A stretch of DNA of 64,000 nucleotides from UBA5859 sp041940025 (GCA_041940025.1 JBGTSY010000012.1:1-64000), one strand, 5' to 3'; numbered from the stretch's first letter, positions 46,092 to 56,000 are shown. The notes: generated from the sequence alone by a model not told the origin. Program-made: numbers and translations.

Positions 46092-48011
46092 ATGGGCAAA
46101 ATAATCGGTATTGATTTGGGCACCACTAACTCTTGTGTGGCAGTGATGGAAGGTAATACACCACGGGTGATAGAAAATTCCGAAGGGGACAGAACCACGC
46201 CTTCTATTGTTGCCTTTACCGAGGATAGCGAAATTCTGGTTGGCCAACCGGCAAAACGGCAGGCAGTGACTAATCCTGATAAGACGCTGTTTGCCATCAA
46301 GCGACTCATTGGACGGCGCTTTGATGACAAGGTGGTGCAACGCGATGTGAAGATGGTGCCTTATCAAATCGTTAAAGCGGACAATGGTGACGCCTGGGTC
46401 TCTGTGGATTCGGAAAAAATGGCACCACCGCAAGTCTCTGCCCATGTTTTAAGAAAAATGAAAAAAACTGCTGAGGAATTTTTAGGTCAGGAAGTGACTG
46501 AGGCGGTGATTACGGTCCCGGCCTATTTCAATGATTCCCAGCGGCAGGCGACTAAAGATGCGGGCAAAATCGCTGGACTTGAAGTGAAGCGAATCATCAA
46601 TGAGCCTACCGCTGCGGCGCTCGCTTATGGAATGGATAAGCAGCGGGGTGATCAGACGGTAGCGGTTTTCGATTTGGGTGGAGGTACATTTGATATTTCC
46701 ATCATCGAGATTGCCGAAGTGGATGGTGAGCATCAGTTTGAGGTGTTGGCTACCAATGGGGACACATTCCTTGGTGGTGAAGATTTTGACATGCGTTTGA
46801 TTGAATATCTGGCGGATGAGTTTGAGAAATCCAACGGCATGGATTTGCGTAATGATCCATTAGCGCTACAGCGTTTAAAAGAGGCGGCGGAAAAAGCCAA
46901 GGTGGAACTCTCTACCAGTCAACAGACAGAGGTCAACCTGCCCTACGTGACGGCAGATGCCTCCGGCCCCAAACATCTTAACGTTAAAGTGACTCGTGCC
47001 AAGTTGGAATCCTTAGTGGAGTCACTGGTGGAAAGCACCATCGAACCCTGTCGTGTGGCGCTCAAAGACGCCGGGTTGTCCGTCAATGATATTACTGAGG
47101 TGATATTGGTGGGTGGTCAAACCCGTATGCCGTTAGTGCAAAGCAAAGTAAAAGAATTTTTCGGCAAAGATCCGAAAAAAGATGTGAATCCTGATGAAGC
47201 CGTTGCGTTAGGTGCTGCCATCCAAGGGGGTGTATTGGGTGGTGACGTAAAAGATGTGCTGTTACTTGATGTCACGCCTCTCTCTTTAGGCATCGAGACG
47301 ATGGGCGGTGTGATGACAAAGTTGATTGAAAAGAACACTACCATACCTACTCGTGCGGCACAGGTTTTCTCTACTGCCGATGACAATCAGACAGCAGTAA
47401 CAGTGCACGTGTTGCAAGGTGAGCGGGAAGTCGCTTCGGCTAATAAATCTTTGGGTAGATTTGACTTGTCCGACATTCCACCCGCACCTCGTGGCGTGCC
47501 GCAGATCGAAGTGACATTTGATATTGATGCTAACGGTATTTTAAATGTTTCGGCAAAAGATAAGGCCACTGGTAAAGAACAGTCTATCGTCATCAAAGCA
47601 TCCAGCGGATTGTCAGATGAAGAGATTGAGAAGATGGTGCGTGATGGGGAGACACACGCAGATGAAGATAAAGCTTTCCAAGAGTTGGTGGGTGCCAGGA
47701 ATCAAGCGGACAATTTGATTCATGCCACAAAAAAATCCATGAGCGAGTTAGGCGACAAGCTAGAAGAGTCGGAAAAGAGTTCCATAGAAGCGGCAATTAG
47801 TGACTTGGAAGAAGCCATCAAAGGGGACGACAAGGCGCAAATTGATGCCAAAACAGAGGCGCTGGCTCAAGCATCGGGCAATATGGCCCAACGACTCTAT
47901 GCAGAACAACAGGCTGAAGGCGAGCAACAGGCGACCGGTACCGATGACGCATCTACCGGCGGTGATGATGTGGTGGATGCCGAGTTCGAAGAGGTGGATG
48001 ATAATAAATAA
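46092..48011 (+). CDS. dnaK: Molecular chaperone DnaK (Hsp70)
   Basis: I read 639 residues from the ATG at 46092, since MGKIIGIDLGTTNSCVAV is the standard start and AGAGGA at 46077-46082 gives a 9-base spacer; an ATG 6 bases earlier is too close. The ATPase domain (1-385) has the phosphate loops IDLGTTNSC and VFDLGGGTFDIS. The substrate domain (about 390-505) and helical lid follow, ending in an acidic EFEEVDDNK tail. It refolds proteins with DnaJ and GrpE in the cytoplasm. Confidence 0.98.
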   Translation: MGKIIGIDLGTTNSCVAVMEGNTPRVIENSEGDRTTPSIVAFTEDSEILVGQPAKRQAVTNPDKTLFAIKRLIGRRFDDKVVQRDVKMVPYQIVKADNGDAWVSVDSEKMAPPQVSAHVLRKMKKTAEEFLGQEVTEAVITVPAYFNDSQRQATKDAGKIAGLEVKRIINEPTAAALAYGMDKQRGDQTVAVFDLGGGTFDISIIEIAEVDGEHQFEVLATNGDTFLGGEDFDMRLIEYLADEFEKSNGMDLRNDPLALQRLKEAAEKAKVELSTSQQTEVNLPYVTADASGPKHLNVKVTRAKLESLVESLVESTIEPCRVALKDAGLSVNDITEVILVGGQTRMPLVQSKVKEFFGKDPKKDVNPDEAVALGAAIQGGVLGGDVKDVLLLDVTPLSLGIETMGGVMTKLIEKNTTIPTRAAQVFSTADDNQTAVTVHVLQGEREVASANKSLGRFDLSDIPPAPRGVPQIEVTFDIDANGILNVSAKDKATGKEQSIVIKASSGLSDEEIEKMVRDGETHADEDKAFQELVGARNQADNLIHATKKSMSELGDKLEESEKSSIEAAISDLEEAIKGDDKAQIDAKTEALAQASGNMAQRLYAEQQAEGEQQATGTDDASTGGDDVVDAEFEEVDDNK

Positions 48012-48035
48012 TAGGTCAGTCTGACAGATGAGAGT

Positions 48036-48060
48036 AACCAAAGGTGCCGTGCCTTTGGTT
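48036..48060 (+). terminator. Intergenic hairpin between dnaK and dnaJ
   Basis: AACCAAAGG and CCTTTGGTT make a perfect 9-bp stem around TGCCGTG, without a long T run. Such a stem between dnaK and dnaJ may partly end transcription or stabilise the dnaK message, lowering dnaJ output. Confidence 0.6.
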
Positions 48061-48094
48061 TCAAGCCTAACCTGAGTAAAAGAAAAAGAGAACT

Positions 48095-49213
48095 ATGGCC
48101 AAACGGGATTATTATGAAGTATTGGGCGTTGCCCGAGATGCGTCAGATGCTGAGATAAAAAAAGCGTATCGACGTTTGGCTATGAAATTTCATCCGGATC
48201 GAAATCCAAATGATGGTGTGGCCGCAGAGAAATTTAAAGAAGCAAAAGAAGCGTATGAAATTATAAGCGATGCTAAAAAAAGAGCTGCTTATGATCGTTT
48301 CGGTCACGCAGGTGTGGATCCAAATGCGGCTGGCGCGGGTGGGTTTGGCGCCGGTGGTTTTAGTGATATTTTCGGTGATATTTTCGGTGATATTTTTGGT
48401 GGCGGCGGCGGTGGTGGACGTCAGCGACAACAACGGGGTGCCGATTTACGTTACAACCTAGAGATCAGTTTGGAAGAAGCGGTTGCCGGCACCTCCGTTA
48501 AAATTCAGGTGCCCACGTTGGTTGTGTGTCAAACCTGCGATGGTAGTGGTGCAAAAAAGGGGACCACGCCCGAGACCTGCCAACAGTGTCAGGGACATGG
48601 CCAGGTTCGCATGCAACAAGGATTTTTCTCGGTGCAACAGACCTGTCCCGTGTGTCGGGGTACGGGTCGTGTGATCACCGATCCTTGCCACGATTGTCGC
48701 GGTCAAGGTCGAATCAAAAAAGAGCGAACCTTGTCGGTGAAGGTGCCTGCCGGGGTGGATTCAGGCGATCGCATTCGTTTGAGCGGTGAAGGTGAGGCGG
48801 CTCCTCCAGGAGGCATACCTGGCGATCTCTATGTAGTGGTATCGGTTAGAGCCCACGAACTATTTGAGCGCGACGGCAGTCATCTTTATTGTGAAGTGCC
48901 CATCTCTTTTGCTACCGCTGCTTTGGGTGGAGAGTTAGAAGTGCCGACCCTTGGCGGAAAAGTCACATTAAAAATTCCCTCTGAGACACAAACTGGCAAG
49001 ATGTTTCGTTTGAGAGGTAAGGGTGTGACGCCAGTTCGCGGTCATGGACCGGGTGATTTACTTTGCCGCGTAGTGGTAGAGACACCAGTACATTTATCCC
49101 GTAAGCAGAAAGATCTGCTTCGACAGCTCGATGAAACATTATCCGGGCACAAGCACTCTCCCCGATCTACCGGTTGGTTTGAAGGAGTGAAAAAGTTTTT
49201 CGAAAGCATTTAA
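48095..49213 (+). CDS. dnaJ: Chaperone DnaJ (Hsp40)
   Basis: DnaJ, 372 residues, delivers clients to DnaK and stimulates its ATPase. The J domain holds HPD in MKFHPDRNPN. A Gly/Phe linker (about 75-112) has a tandem run of SDIFGDIFGDIFGG. Four zinc-finger CxxCxGxG repeats follow: CQTCDGSG, CQQCQGHG, CPVCRGTG and CHDCRGQG. The C-terminal substrate domains are of normal length. It follows dnaK after 83 bases. Confidence 0.98.
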   Translation: MAKRDYYEVLGVARDASDAEIKKAYRRLAMKFHPDRNPNDGVAAEKFKEAKEAYEIISDAKKRAAYDRFGHAGVDPNAAGAGGFGAGGFSDIFGDIFGDIFGGGGGGGRQRQQRGADLRYNLEISLEEAVAGTSVKIQVPTLVVCQTCDGSGAKKGTTPETCQQCQGHGQVRMQQGFFSVQQTCPVCRGTGRVITDPCHDCRGQGRIKKERTLSVKVPAGVDSGDRIRLSGEGEAAPPGGIPGDLYVVVSVRAHELFERDGSHLYCEVPISFATAALGGELEVPTLGGKVTLKIPSETQTGKMFRLRGKGVTPVRGHGPGDLLCRVVVETPVHLSRKQKDLLRQLDETLSGHKHSPRSTGWFEGVKKFFESI

Positions 49214-49307
49214 AGTCTTCTTCACCACAAACACTAGGTGAATTAATCAGTTTTCAATCCTTAGCGGGTGTACACTTTAACTTTAATTATTTAGAGGTAG
49301 CCAAACG

Positions 49308-50114
49308 ATGGTGAGAGTGGGCATTGTGGGTGCGGCAGGCAGAATGGGTCGAACCCTTATCGAGGCTTGTGTGCAACATCCTGAGGTTGCGTTGACCGCT
49401 GCGGTTGAGCAGCCACAACATGAATGGTTGGCTAAGGATGTGGGGCAGCTTGCCGGTCTGGCACCGTTGCAGGTTGAATTAAAAAGTGATTTATCACAGG
49501 TCACAGATGAGATCGATTGCCTTATCGACTTTACTCGCCCCGATTTAACCCTGGAAAATGCCAAGATCTGTGCGGCAGCAGGCGTCGCTTTGGTTGCTGG
49601 TACAACCGGTTTAACTGCAGAACAGAGCGGCGAGTTAGCACAGTGGGCGAAAAAGATCCCAATCATGTGGGCACCCAATATGAGCGTGGGTGTCAATCTA
49701 CTGAAAAAATTAGTGGCGCAGACCGCTGCGGTACTAGGGGAAGATTTTGACGTGGAGATAATCGAGGCCCATCACCGCTATAAGGTGGATGCGCCTTCTG
49801 GAACGGCGTTGGCGCTCGGCCAAGCCGCTGCCGGTGCCCTTGGACGCGATTTAACAAAAGACGCCATATATGGGCGCGAGGGTCAGACCGGTGAGCGAAA
49901 TTCAAATACCATTGGTTTCGCCACTATCCGCGGTGGTGATGTGGTGGGAGATCACACCGTACTGTTCGCTGGCTTGGGCGAGAGGATCGAATTGACTCAT
50001 AAAGCTTCCAGTCGTATGACCTTCGCCAAGGGAGCGGTACGTGCAGCGGTCTGGATAGCGGATCAGAAAGCCGGGTTTTATGGCATCGATGATGTTTTGG
50101 GGTTGAATACATAA
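49308..50114 (+). CDS. dapB: 4-hydroxy-tetrahydrodipicolinate reductase
   Basis: DapB, 268 residues, reduces the cyclic lysine/diaminopimelate precursor with NAD(P)H. The nucleotide loop is VGAAGRMGRTLIE near residues 7-19, and the substrate signature EAHHRYKVDAPSGTALA is intact. AGAGGTAG lies upstream. The order dnaJ-dapB-carA is common in gammaproteobacteria, and aspartate flux from asd in the same window feeds this step. Confidence 0.97.
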   Translation: MVRVGIVGAAGRMGRTLIEACVQHPEVALTAAVEQPQHEWLAKDVGQLAGLAPLQVELKSDLSQVTDEIDCLIDFTRPDLTLENAKICAAAGVALVAGTTGLTAEQSGELAQWAKKIPIMWAPNMSVGVNLLKKLVAQTAAVLGEDFDVEIIEAHHRYKVDAPSGTALALGQAAAGALGRDLTKDAIYGREGQTGERNSNTIGFATIRGGDVVGDHTVLFAGLGERIELTHKASSRMTFAKGAVRAAVWIADQKAGFYGIDDVLGLNT

Positions 50115-50151
50115 ATGGCCTGCCGGAATCAGTTCGATGGCTCGGTTGGGA

Positions 50152-50179
50152 TGGACACCCATTAGCACGATCCGATAAA
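50152..50179 (+). promoter_or_regulatory. Candidate sigma70 promoter of carAB
   Basis: TGGACA (50152-50157) and GATAAA (50174-50179) are 16 bases apart, one and two mismatches from consensus. It lies about 100 bases before the carA start. Confidence 0.5.
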
Positions 50180-50225
50180 ATTTAACAACACAGAGTAAGT
50201 GTCAGTTGTGTCCATTCTTAGATGG

Positions 50226-50273
50226 CGGGAGAGTTCAGTTTCTGATCCTCCCGTTTATTGTATCTGTAGGGGG
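50226..50273 (+). promoter_or_regulatory. carA leader with a terminator-like stem and a stem that could hide the ribosome site
   Basis: CGGGAG (50226-50231) pairs with CTCCCG (50248-50253), followed by TTTATTG. The same CCTCCC run (50247-50252) could instead pair with the AGGGGG ribosome site (50268-50273). The two pairings are mutually exclusive, which fits attenuation or translational control, but this is inferred from sequence only. Confidence 0.4.
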
Positions 50274-50280
50274 TTTTTCT

Positions 50281-51420
50281 TTGTCATCAAATGCTTTGCT
50301 CGCGCTCGCTGATGGCTCATTATTTTGGGGACAGGCGATTGGAGCGATAGGAAAATCGGTGGGTGAGGTGGTGTTTAATACCGCTATGACCGGTTATCAG
50401 GAGATCCTCACGGATCCCTCTTACGCAAAACAGATTGTTTGCCTGACGGCTTCCCATGTGGGTAATGTGGGTACCAATCTAGCGGATATGGAATCATCCA
50501 GGTGCTGGGGCGCGGGTTTGGTCGTGCGCGATATGCCCCTTCGTTACAGTAACTGGCGAGCAGAATCTGACTTGAGTTCTTTTCTAAAACAGCAACAGGT
50601 CGTGGCCATTGCAGATGTGGATACACGAGCCCTCACTAAGCGCTTGAGAGAAGGGGGGGCACAGTCCGGTTGTTTGGTCGCTGGAGAGCAGATAGACGTG
50701 GACGATGCAATCCATCAAGCGCGGCAGTTTGTGGGTCTAAATAATCTTGATTTAGCCAAAGAAGTGACCACCTCTGAAAGTTATGAATGGGGGGAAGGCA
50801 GTTGGCAGTTAGATCCCACACATTCGCAGCAACTTGCCGAGCACTATCATGTGGTCGCCTACGATTTTGGTGTCAAGCACAACATTCTGCGTCTGTTGGT
50901 AGATAGAGGATGTCGTCTTACTGTTGTGCCTGCGACAACCTCCGCTGAAGCGGTACTGGCGCTGAATCCTGATGGCGTGTTTCTCTCCAACGGGCCAGGG
51001 GATCCTGCGCCCTGTGAGTATGCCATTGCCGCAATCCGAACTGTATTAGAGAAAGGTGTGCCGCTGTTTGGGATCTGTTTAGGGCATCAGCTACTCGGAT
51101 TAGCACTGGGCGCACAGAGCAAGAAGATGAAGTTTGGTCACCACGGTGCCAACCACCCGGTTCAAGATCTCGATTCTGGAGAGGTTATCATCACCAGCCA
51201 AAATCATGGTTTTTCCATTGATGAAGACACGTTACCTGCGTCGGTAGTGGCAACACATCGTTCTTTGTTTGATGGATCTTTACAGGGGTTAGCCCACCGC
51301 GAAAAACCTGCATTTGGCTTTCAAGGGCATCCTGAGGCGAGTCCAGGCCCCCATGATTGTGCCTCACTATTTGATCGTTTTATTGCTTCCATGTCCCACT
51401 CTGTACGTGTGTCTGTTTAA
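50281..51420 (+). CDS. carA: Carbamoyl phosphate synthetase small subunit
   Basis: I read 379 residues from a TTG at 50281, seven bases after AGGGGG, because the family begins near SSNALLALADGSLFWG. The frame extends 25 codons upstream to a TTG at 50206, which would give an odd hydrophobic leader. CarA is the glutaminase that feeds ammonia to CarB. The class I amidotransferase site is FGICLGHQLLGLAL with its nucleophilic Cys, and HPEASPGPHD supplies the His-Glu pair. carB begins 2 bases after the stop. Confidence 0.96.
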   Translation: MSSNALLALADGSLFWGQAIGAIGKSVGEVVFNTAMTGYQEILTDPSYAKQIVCLTASHVGNVGTNLADMESSRCWGAGLVVRDMPLRYSNWRAESDLSSFLKQQQVVAIADVDTRALTKRLREGGAQSGCLVAGEQIDVDDAIHQARQFVGLNNLDLAKEVTTSESYEWGEGSWQLDPTHSQQLAEHYHVVAYDFGVKHNILRLLVDRGCRLTVVPATTSAEAVLALNPDGVFLSNGPGDPAPCEYAIAAIRTVLEKGVPLFGICLGHQLLGLALGAQSKKMKFGHHGANHPVQDLDSGEVIITSQNHGFSIDEDTLPASVVATHRSLFDGSLQGLAHREKPAFGFQGHPEASPGPHDCASLFDRFIASMSHSVRVSV

Positions 51421-51422
51421 TC

Positions 51423-54400
51423 ATGCCTAAACGAGAAGATTTAAAAAGTATTTTAATCATCGGTGCCGGCCCAATCGTGATTGGGCAGGCGTGTGAATTT
51501 GATTACTCCGGTGCACAAGCATGCAAAGCGCTAAGGGAAGAGGGCTTTCGTGTCATCTTAGTCAACTCTAATCCGGCCACCATTATGACCGATCCAGAGA
51601 TGGCGGATGCCACTTACATTGAACCCATCGAGTGGCAGACGGTAGCAAAAATCATCGAACGGGAACGGCCGCACGCGCTGTTGCCTACGATGGGCGGGCA
51701 GACGGCTTTAAACTGTGCGCTGGATTTAGATCGGGAAGGCATACTGGAAAAATATTCAGTAGAAATGATCGGTGCGAATCGAGAGGCAATTGATAAAGCA
51801 GAAGATCGCGATCAATTTCGCAAAGCGATGCACAAAATTGGCTTATCCATGCCTCATTCCGCCATTGCCCATAGTTTAGAAGAAGCGATCCAGGTGCAGG
51901 CGCCAATTGGCTATCCTTGTATTATTCGGCCTTCCTTTACTCTGGGCGGTAGTGGCGGAGGGATTGCGTTTAATAAAGAAGAGTTTGAGGAGATTTGTGA
52001 AAGAGGGTTAGATCTTTCCCCCACCAATGAATTGTTGATTGAAGAATCTGTACTCGGATGGAAAGAGTATGAGATGGAGGTGGTGCGGGATCGTCAGGAT
52101 AATTGCATCATTATCTGTTCGATAGAAAATATTGATCCCATGGGTGTGCACACCGGGGATTCCATTACCGTTGCGCCTGCATTGACCTTAACGGATAAAG
52201 AATATCAAATCATGCGTGATGCCTCTCTGGCAGTATTACGGGAGATTGGCGTAGACACGGGCGGCTCAAATGTTCAGTTTGCAATCAATCCTGAAGATGG
52301 TCGCATGATCATTATTGAGATGAACCCTAGGGTCTCTCGATCTTCTGCACTGGCCTCTAAAGCGACGGGATTTCCGATTGCGAAAATCGCTGCAAAATTA
52401 GCGGTGGGATACACCTTAGACGAATTAAAAAATGATATCACTGGCGGTGCCATCCCTGCGTCGTTTGAACCCACAATAGACTATGTGGTCACTAAGATCC
52501 CACGTTTTACATTTGAAAAGTTTGCACAGGCAGATCCGAAGTTAACCACTCAAATGAAGTCTGTTGGCGAGGCGATGGGAATTGGACGCACTTTCCAGGA
52601 ATCCTTTCAGAAAGCTTTGCGAAGTTTGGAAATTTCCCGGGATGGCTTAAATTCTTTGATTGGCCAACTTTCCAAAGAGGAGATCGACACGCGATTGCGA
52701 AGCGAGTTGCAGTCCCCCGGACCCGATCGCATTTGGTATGTCGCGGATGCCTTCCGCGAAGGATTTTCACTAGCTGAGGTATTCAACTTAAGCAAAATCG
52801 ACCCTTGGTTTTTAGCGCAAATTGAAGATCTTGTGTCCACAGAGGAGGAAGTGACCAAGCTTCAGCTTGAGCAGTTGGAGGAACCTCTGTTACGTCAACT
52901 AAAACGCAAAGGTTTTGCAGATTCGAGACTAGCCACATTATTAAATCTGACTGAAGATAAGGTGAGAGCCAAGCGACACGAGCTCAACATTCGTCCGGTC
53001 TATAAACGAGTGGATTCTTGTGCTGCTGAATTTGCTGCGACCACCGCTTACATGTACTCCACCTATGAACAGCAGTGTGAAAGCGAACCTACCGACAAGG
53101 ATAAAATAATTGTACTGGGTGGTGGCCCGAACCGCATTGGCCAAGGTATTGAGTTTGATTACTGTTGTGTTCATGCATCCATGGCGCTGAAGGCCGATGG
53201 TTATGAATCCATCATGGTTAACTGTAATCCTGAAACGGTTTCCACTGATTATGACACCTCAGATCGACTCTATTTCGAACCCCTCACGTTGGAAGATGTA
53301 TTGGAAATTATTCATCTTGAACAACCGAGAGGTGTATTGGTTCAGTATGGTGGACAAACGCCGCTAAAATTGGCGCTCGCACTAGAAGCCGCTGGCGCAC
53401 CGATTATTGGCACGTCTCCCGATGCCATCGATCTTGCTGAAGATAGAGAGCGTTTTAAAGCGCTGCTGGAAAAACTAAAATTGCGCCAACCGCCAAACGC
53501 ACTGGCCCGTAACGAAGAAGAAGCGATACGGGAAGCTACGAAATTAGGATTTCCAATCGTGGTTCGACCCTCTTATGTGTTGGGCGGAAGGGCGATGGAA
53601 ATAGTCTATAACGAAGAAGAGATCACTCGTTATATCCGTGAGGCGGTGGAAGTCTCAAATGAATCGCCCGTATTACTTGATCGGTTTTTAGATGATGCTG
53701 TCGAAGTGGATGTGGATGCCATATGTGACGGTGAACAGGTACTCATCGGTGGTATCATGCAGCACATTGAACAGGCGGGCATCCATTCCGGTGATTCTGC
53801 CTGTTCCCTTCCACCCTACTCATTGAGTGACTCGATACAGGATCGACTTCGCGAGCAGGTGACGGCGCTGGCATTGGAGCTGGGTGTAGTGGGGTTGATG
53901 AACACTCAATTTGCCATTCAAGGGCAAGAGATTTATGTGCTGGAAGTGAATCCTCGAGCCTCTCGTACAGTGCCATTTGTCTCTAAGGCAATAGGTCGAC
54001 CGCTGGCGAAAATTGCCGCCAGTTGCATGGGTGGTAAGTCGTTAAGTAGTTTGGGCGAGACGGATGAATGGATCCCTGAAATCTATTCCGTTAAAGAGGC
54101 CGCATTTCCTTTTAATAAGTTTCCTGGAGTAGATCCCATACTGGGTCCAGAAATGAAATCCACCGGTGAAGTGATGGGCGCTGGGATGACTTTTGGTGAA
54201 GCCTTTTTGAAAGCACAAAAAGCCGTAGGAGTGGATCTACCACAAAACGGAATGGTGTTTTTGAGTGTTCGGGATGCCGATAAAGGGTCGGTTGCTGAGC
54301 TTGCCAGGCAGTTGATAGACTTAGGATTCGAGTTGGTGGCGACTCGTGGCACCGCACAAGAAATTGAAAAAGCAGGGTTAGCGGTGGAAAGAGTGAACAA

Positions 54401-54650
54401 GGTCAAAGAAGGTCGGCCACATATTGTGGATTGGATTAAGAATGATCGAGTTAATTTGATTGTGAACACGACCGAGGGACGTCAAGCGATTGCCGATTCA
54501 TATGAAATTCGACGAACGGCTTTGCAACGTAAAATTACCTATACCACTACAATTGCCGCTGCGGAGGCTTTTTGCATGGCCTTGAGCCTCAAGGAGCCAG
54601 GTGCAATCATGAAAGTGCAAGAATATGGCATACGGAAGCGAGCGACATGA
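51423..54650 (+). CDS. carB: Carbamoyl phosphate synthetase large subunit
   Basis: CarB, 1075 residues, makes carbamoyl phosphate for arginine and pyrimidines. It has two homologous ATP-grasp halves, each beginning with a GAGP or GGGPNRIGQG motif (residues about 15 and 560). The allosteric MGS-like domain follows near 940 (FLSVRDADKGSVAELARQL). Both NPR signatures (EMNPRVSRSSALASKATG and EVNPRASRTVPFVSKA) are intact. The greA ATG overlaps its stop. Confidence 0.98.
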   Translation: MPKREDLKSILIIGAGPIVIGQACEFDYSGAQACKALREEGFRVILVNSNPATIMTDPEMADATYIEPIEWQTVAKIIERERPHALLPTMGGQTALNCALDLDREGILEKYSVEMIGANREAIDKAEDRDQFRKAMHKIGLSMPHSAIAHSLEEAIQVQAPIGYPCIIRPSFTLGGSGGGIAFNKEEFEEICERGLDLSPTNELLIEESVLGWKEYEMEVVRDRQDNCIIICSIENIDPMGVHTGDSITVAPALTLTDKEYQIMRDASLAVLREIGVDTGGSNVQFAINPEDGRMIIIEMNPRVSRSSALASKATGFPIAKIAAKLAVGYTLDELKNDITGGAIPASFEPTIDYVVTKIPRFTFEKFAQADPKLTTQMKSVGEAMGIGRTFQESFQKALRSLEISRDGLNSLIGQLSKEEIDTRLRSELQSPGPDRIWYVADAFREGFSLAEVFNLSKIDPWFLAQIEDLVSTEEEVTKLQLEQLEEPLLRQLKRKGFADSRLATLLNLTEDKVRAKRHELNIRPVYKRVDSCAAEFAATTAYMYSTYEQQCESEPTDKDKIIVLGGGPNRIGQGIEFDYCCVHASMALKADGYESIMVNCNPETVSTDYDTSDRLYFEPLTLEDVLEIIHLEQPRGVLVQYGGQTPLKLALALEAAGAPIIGTSPDAIDLAEDRERFKALLEKLKLRQPPNALARNEEEAIREATKLGFPIVVRPSYVLGGRAMEIVYNEEEITRYIREAVEVSNESPVLLDRFLDDAVEVDVDAICDGEQVLIGGIMQHIEQAGIHSGDSACSLPPYSLSDSIQDRLREQVTALALELGVVGLMNTQFAIQGQEIYVLEVNPRASRTVPFVSKAIGRPLAKIAASCMGGKSLSSLGETDEWIPEIYSVKEAAFPFNKFPGVDPILGPEMKSTGEVMGAGMTFGEAFLKAQKAVGVDLPQNGMVFLSVRDADKGSVAELARQLIDLGFELVATRGTAQEIEKAGLAVERVNKVKEGRPHIVDWIKNDRVNLIVNTTEGRQAIADSYEIRRTALQRKITYTTTIAAAEAFCMALSLKEPGAIMKVQEYGIRKRAT

Positions 54651-55126
54651 CTAACAGCGTGCCGATGACAATCGAAGGTGCAGAAGCCCTACGTGTTGAG
54701 TTACAAGAGTTGAAACAGGTGAAGCGACCTGCGGTGATTACGGCGATTGCTGAGGCACGTGCCCATGGCGATTTGAAAGAAAATGCAGAGTATCATGCGG
54801 CCAAAGAGCAACAAGGTTTTATCGAAGGACGCATTAAGGAAATCGAAGCGAAACTGTCGGTATCTCAAATCATTGACGTGCAAAAACTCCCCAAAGAGGG
54901 GCGCGTGGTGTTCGGGGTCACGGTCGTGCTTTTTAATGAAAGCACTGAAGAAGAAGTCTGTTATAAAATTGTGGGCGAAGATGAGTCCGATCTAAAAGAG
55001 AATAAAATTTCAATAACCTCTCCCATTGCACGCGCACTGATCGGTAAGGAAGAGGGGGACGTCGCCACTGTGAATGCGCCTGGTGGCATGGTGGACTATG
55101 AAATTGTCGAAGTTCGTTATATTTAA
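54647..55126 (+). CDS. greA: Transcription elongation factor GreA
   Basis: GreA, 159 residues, stimulates RNA cleavage in backtracked RNA polymerase. I start at the ATG at 54647, which overlaps the carB stop as ATGA; the frame also runs 25 codons back inside carB, which is not family sequence. The coiled-coil tip with acidic residues appears as EARAHGDLKENAEYHAAKEQ, and the C-terminal FKBP-like domain ends ARALIGKEEGDVATVNAPGG. The order carB-greA is typical. Confidence 0.96.
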   Translation: MTNSVPMTIEGAEALRVELQELKQVKRPAVITAIAEARAHGDLKENAEYHAAKEQQGFIEGRIKEIEAKLSVSQIIDVQKLPKEGRVVFGVTVVLFNESTEEEVCYKIVGEDESDLKENKISITSPIARALIGKEEGDVATVNAPGGMVDYEIVEVRYI

Positions 55127-55154
55127 CTCAGCCAATTAACCAAATTAGCTTAGC

Positions 55155-55628
55155 ATGCCAGCTAATTCATCAACCGTTATATTAATAGGTGAAAAAATCC
55201 TCCTCTCTATTTGGGTGGGAGGCATGTGGGTGATAGGTTATTTGGTGGCGCCTTTCCTATTTAGCAAATTGAGTGAAACTGCATTAGCGGGCTATTTAGC
55301 AGGTGAATTGATTAAGACCATTTCTTTGATTGGCGTGGCGGTGTTGCTATCCATATTCATTCGCTTAGTGTGGCAACTCAACACAAATTGTTTTCGCCAT
55401 TGGCTATTTTGGTGTGTGTCCGCCGCATTAGGCTTGCTCTTATTGAATGTGTTAATTGTTTATCCAGAAATGGCGGCATTGAAAATCGCCGGCATAGAGA
55501 ATGGCACTCAGCAGTCAGAAAATTTTAATCGCTTGCATGGGGTAAGCGCGCTAATTTATCTGTTGGTGAGTATTGCCGGTTTGTTTATGATCTCCAATGG
55601 TGTGACATCAGAGTCACGCTCACACTAG
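55155..55628 (+). CDS. DUF4149-type four-helix membrane protein
   Basis: The 157-residue protein has four membrane helices (about 8-33, 50-70, 80-101 and 132-150), with GGMWVIGYLVAPFLF and the FNRLHGVSALIY segment of the DUF4149 family. The function is unknown. It regularly sits between greA and yhbY or in the same cluster in gammaproteobacteria. Its last four bases overlap the convergent yhbY stop region. Confidence 0.85.
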   Translation: MPANSSTVILIGEKILLSIWVGGMWVIGYLVAPFLFSKLSETALAGYLAGELIKTISLIGVAVLLSIFIRLVWQLNTNCFRHWLFWCVSAALGLLLLNVLIVYPEMAALKIAGIENGTQQSENFNRLHGVSALIYLLVSIAGLFMISNGVTSESRSH

Positions 55629-55915
55629 GGTAGGTCAATTTTTTTTGCATCACTAGGTCGATACAATGTGAGGGTATTACCCAGAAGTTGTATTTTTTCC
55701 GCAGCTGTTTCCTTTAAGATTGAGTCGACGACGACCGAGCGTTGGCTTTTATCTGCTACCGATAACTTGATTTTTATTAATTCATGTATTGCCAAAGTAT
55801 TTTTTAATTCTTCCATAAAAGGTTCAGTGAGGCCCGATTGTCCCATCAGTACGACGGGTTTCAATTGATGCGCACGTGCTTTGAGAAACTTAATTTGCTT
55901 TGGGGATAACTGCAT
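55625..55915 (-). CDS. yhbY: CRM-domain ribosome assembly protein YhbY
   Basis: I read 96 residues from the ATG at 55915, where the family start (MQLSPKQIKFLKARAH) lies; the frame continues to 55975 without homology. The CRM domain motifs are LKPVVLMGQSGLTE and HELIKIKLSV, and the end reads LTLYRPSDAKKIDLP. It binds the large-subunit precursor in the cytoplasm. It is divergent from rlmE by 85 bases, the standard arrangement, with no clear ribosome site. Confidence 0.94.
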   Translation of the reverse strand: MQLSPKQIKFLKARAHQLKPVVLMGQSGLTEPFMEELKNTLAIHELIKIKLSVADKSQRSVVVDSILKETAAEKIQLLGNTLTLYRPSDAKKIDLP

Positions 55916-56000
55916 AAAAACACATTTAATTAAAAGTTGGGAATGGCTTAACATTATAACGCCAATCGGCTGCAACTAGTGAAATAGGCAAACATTTCAG

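Noticed and set aside
50206..50280. 25-codon N-terminal extension of CarA from an upstream TTG
   Set aside because: The extension is hydrophobic and unlike CarA; a TTG at 50281 has a good ribosome site.
54572..54646. 25-codon N-terminal extension of GreA
   Set aside because: It is carB coding sequence in another frame; the ATG at 54647 gives the normal GreA length.
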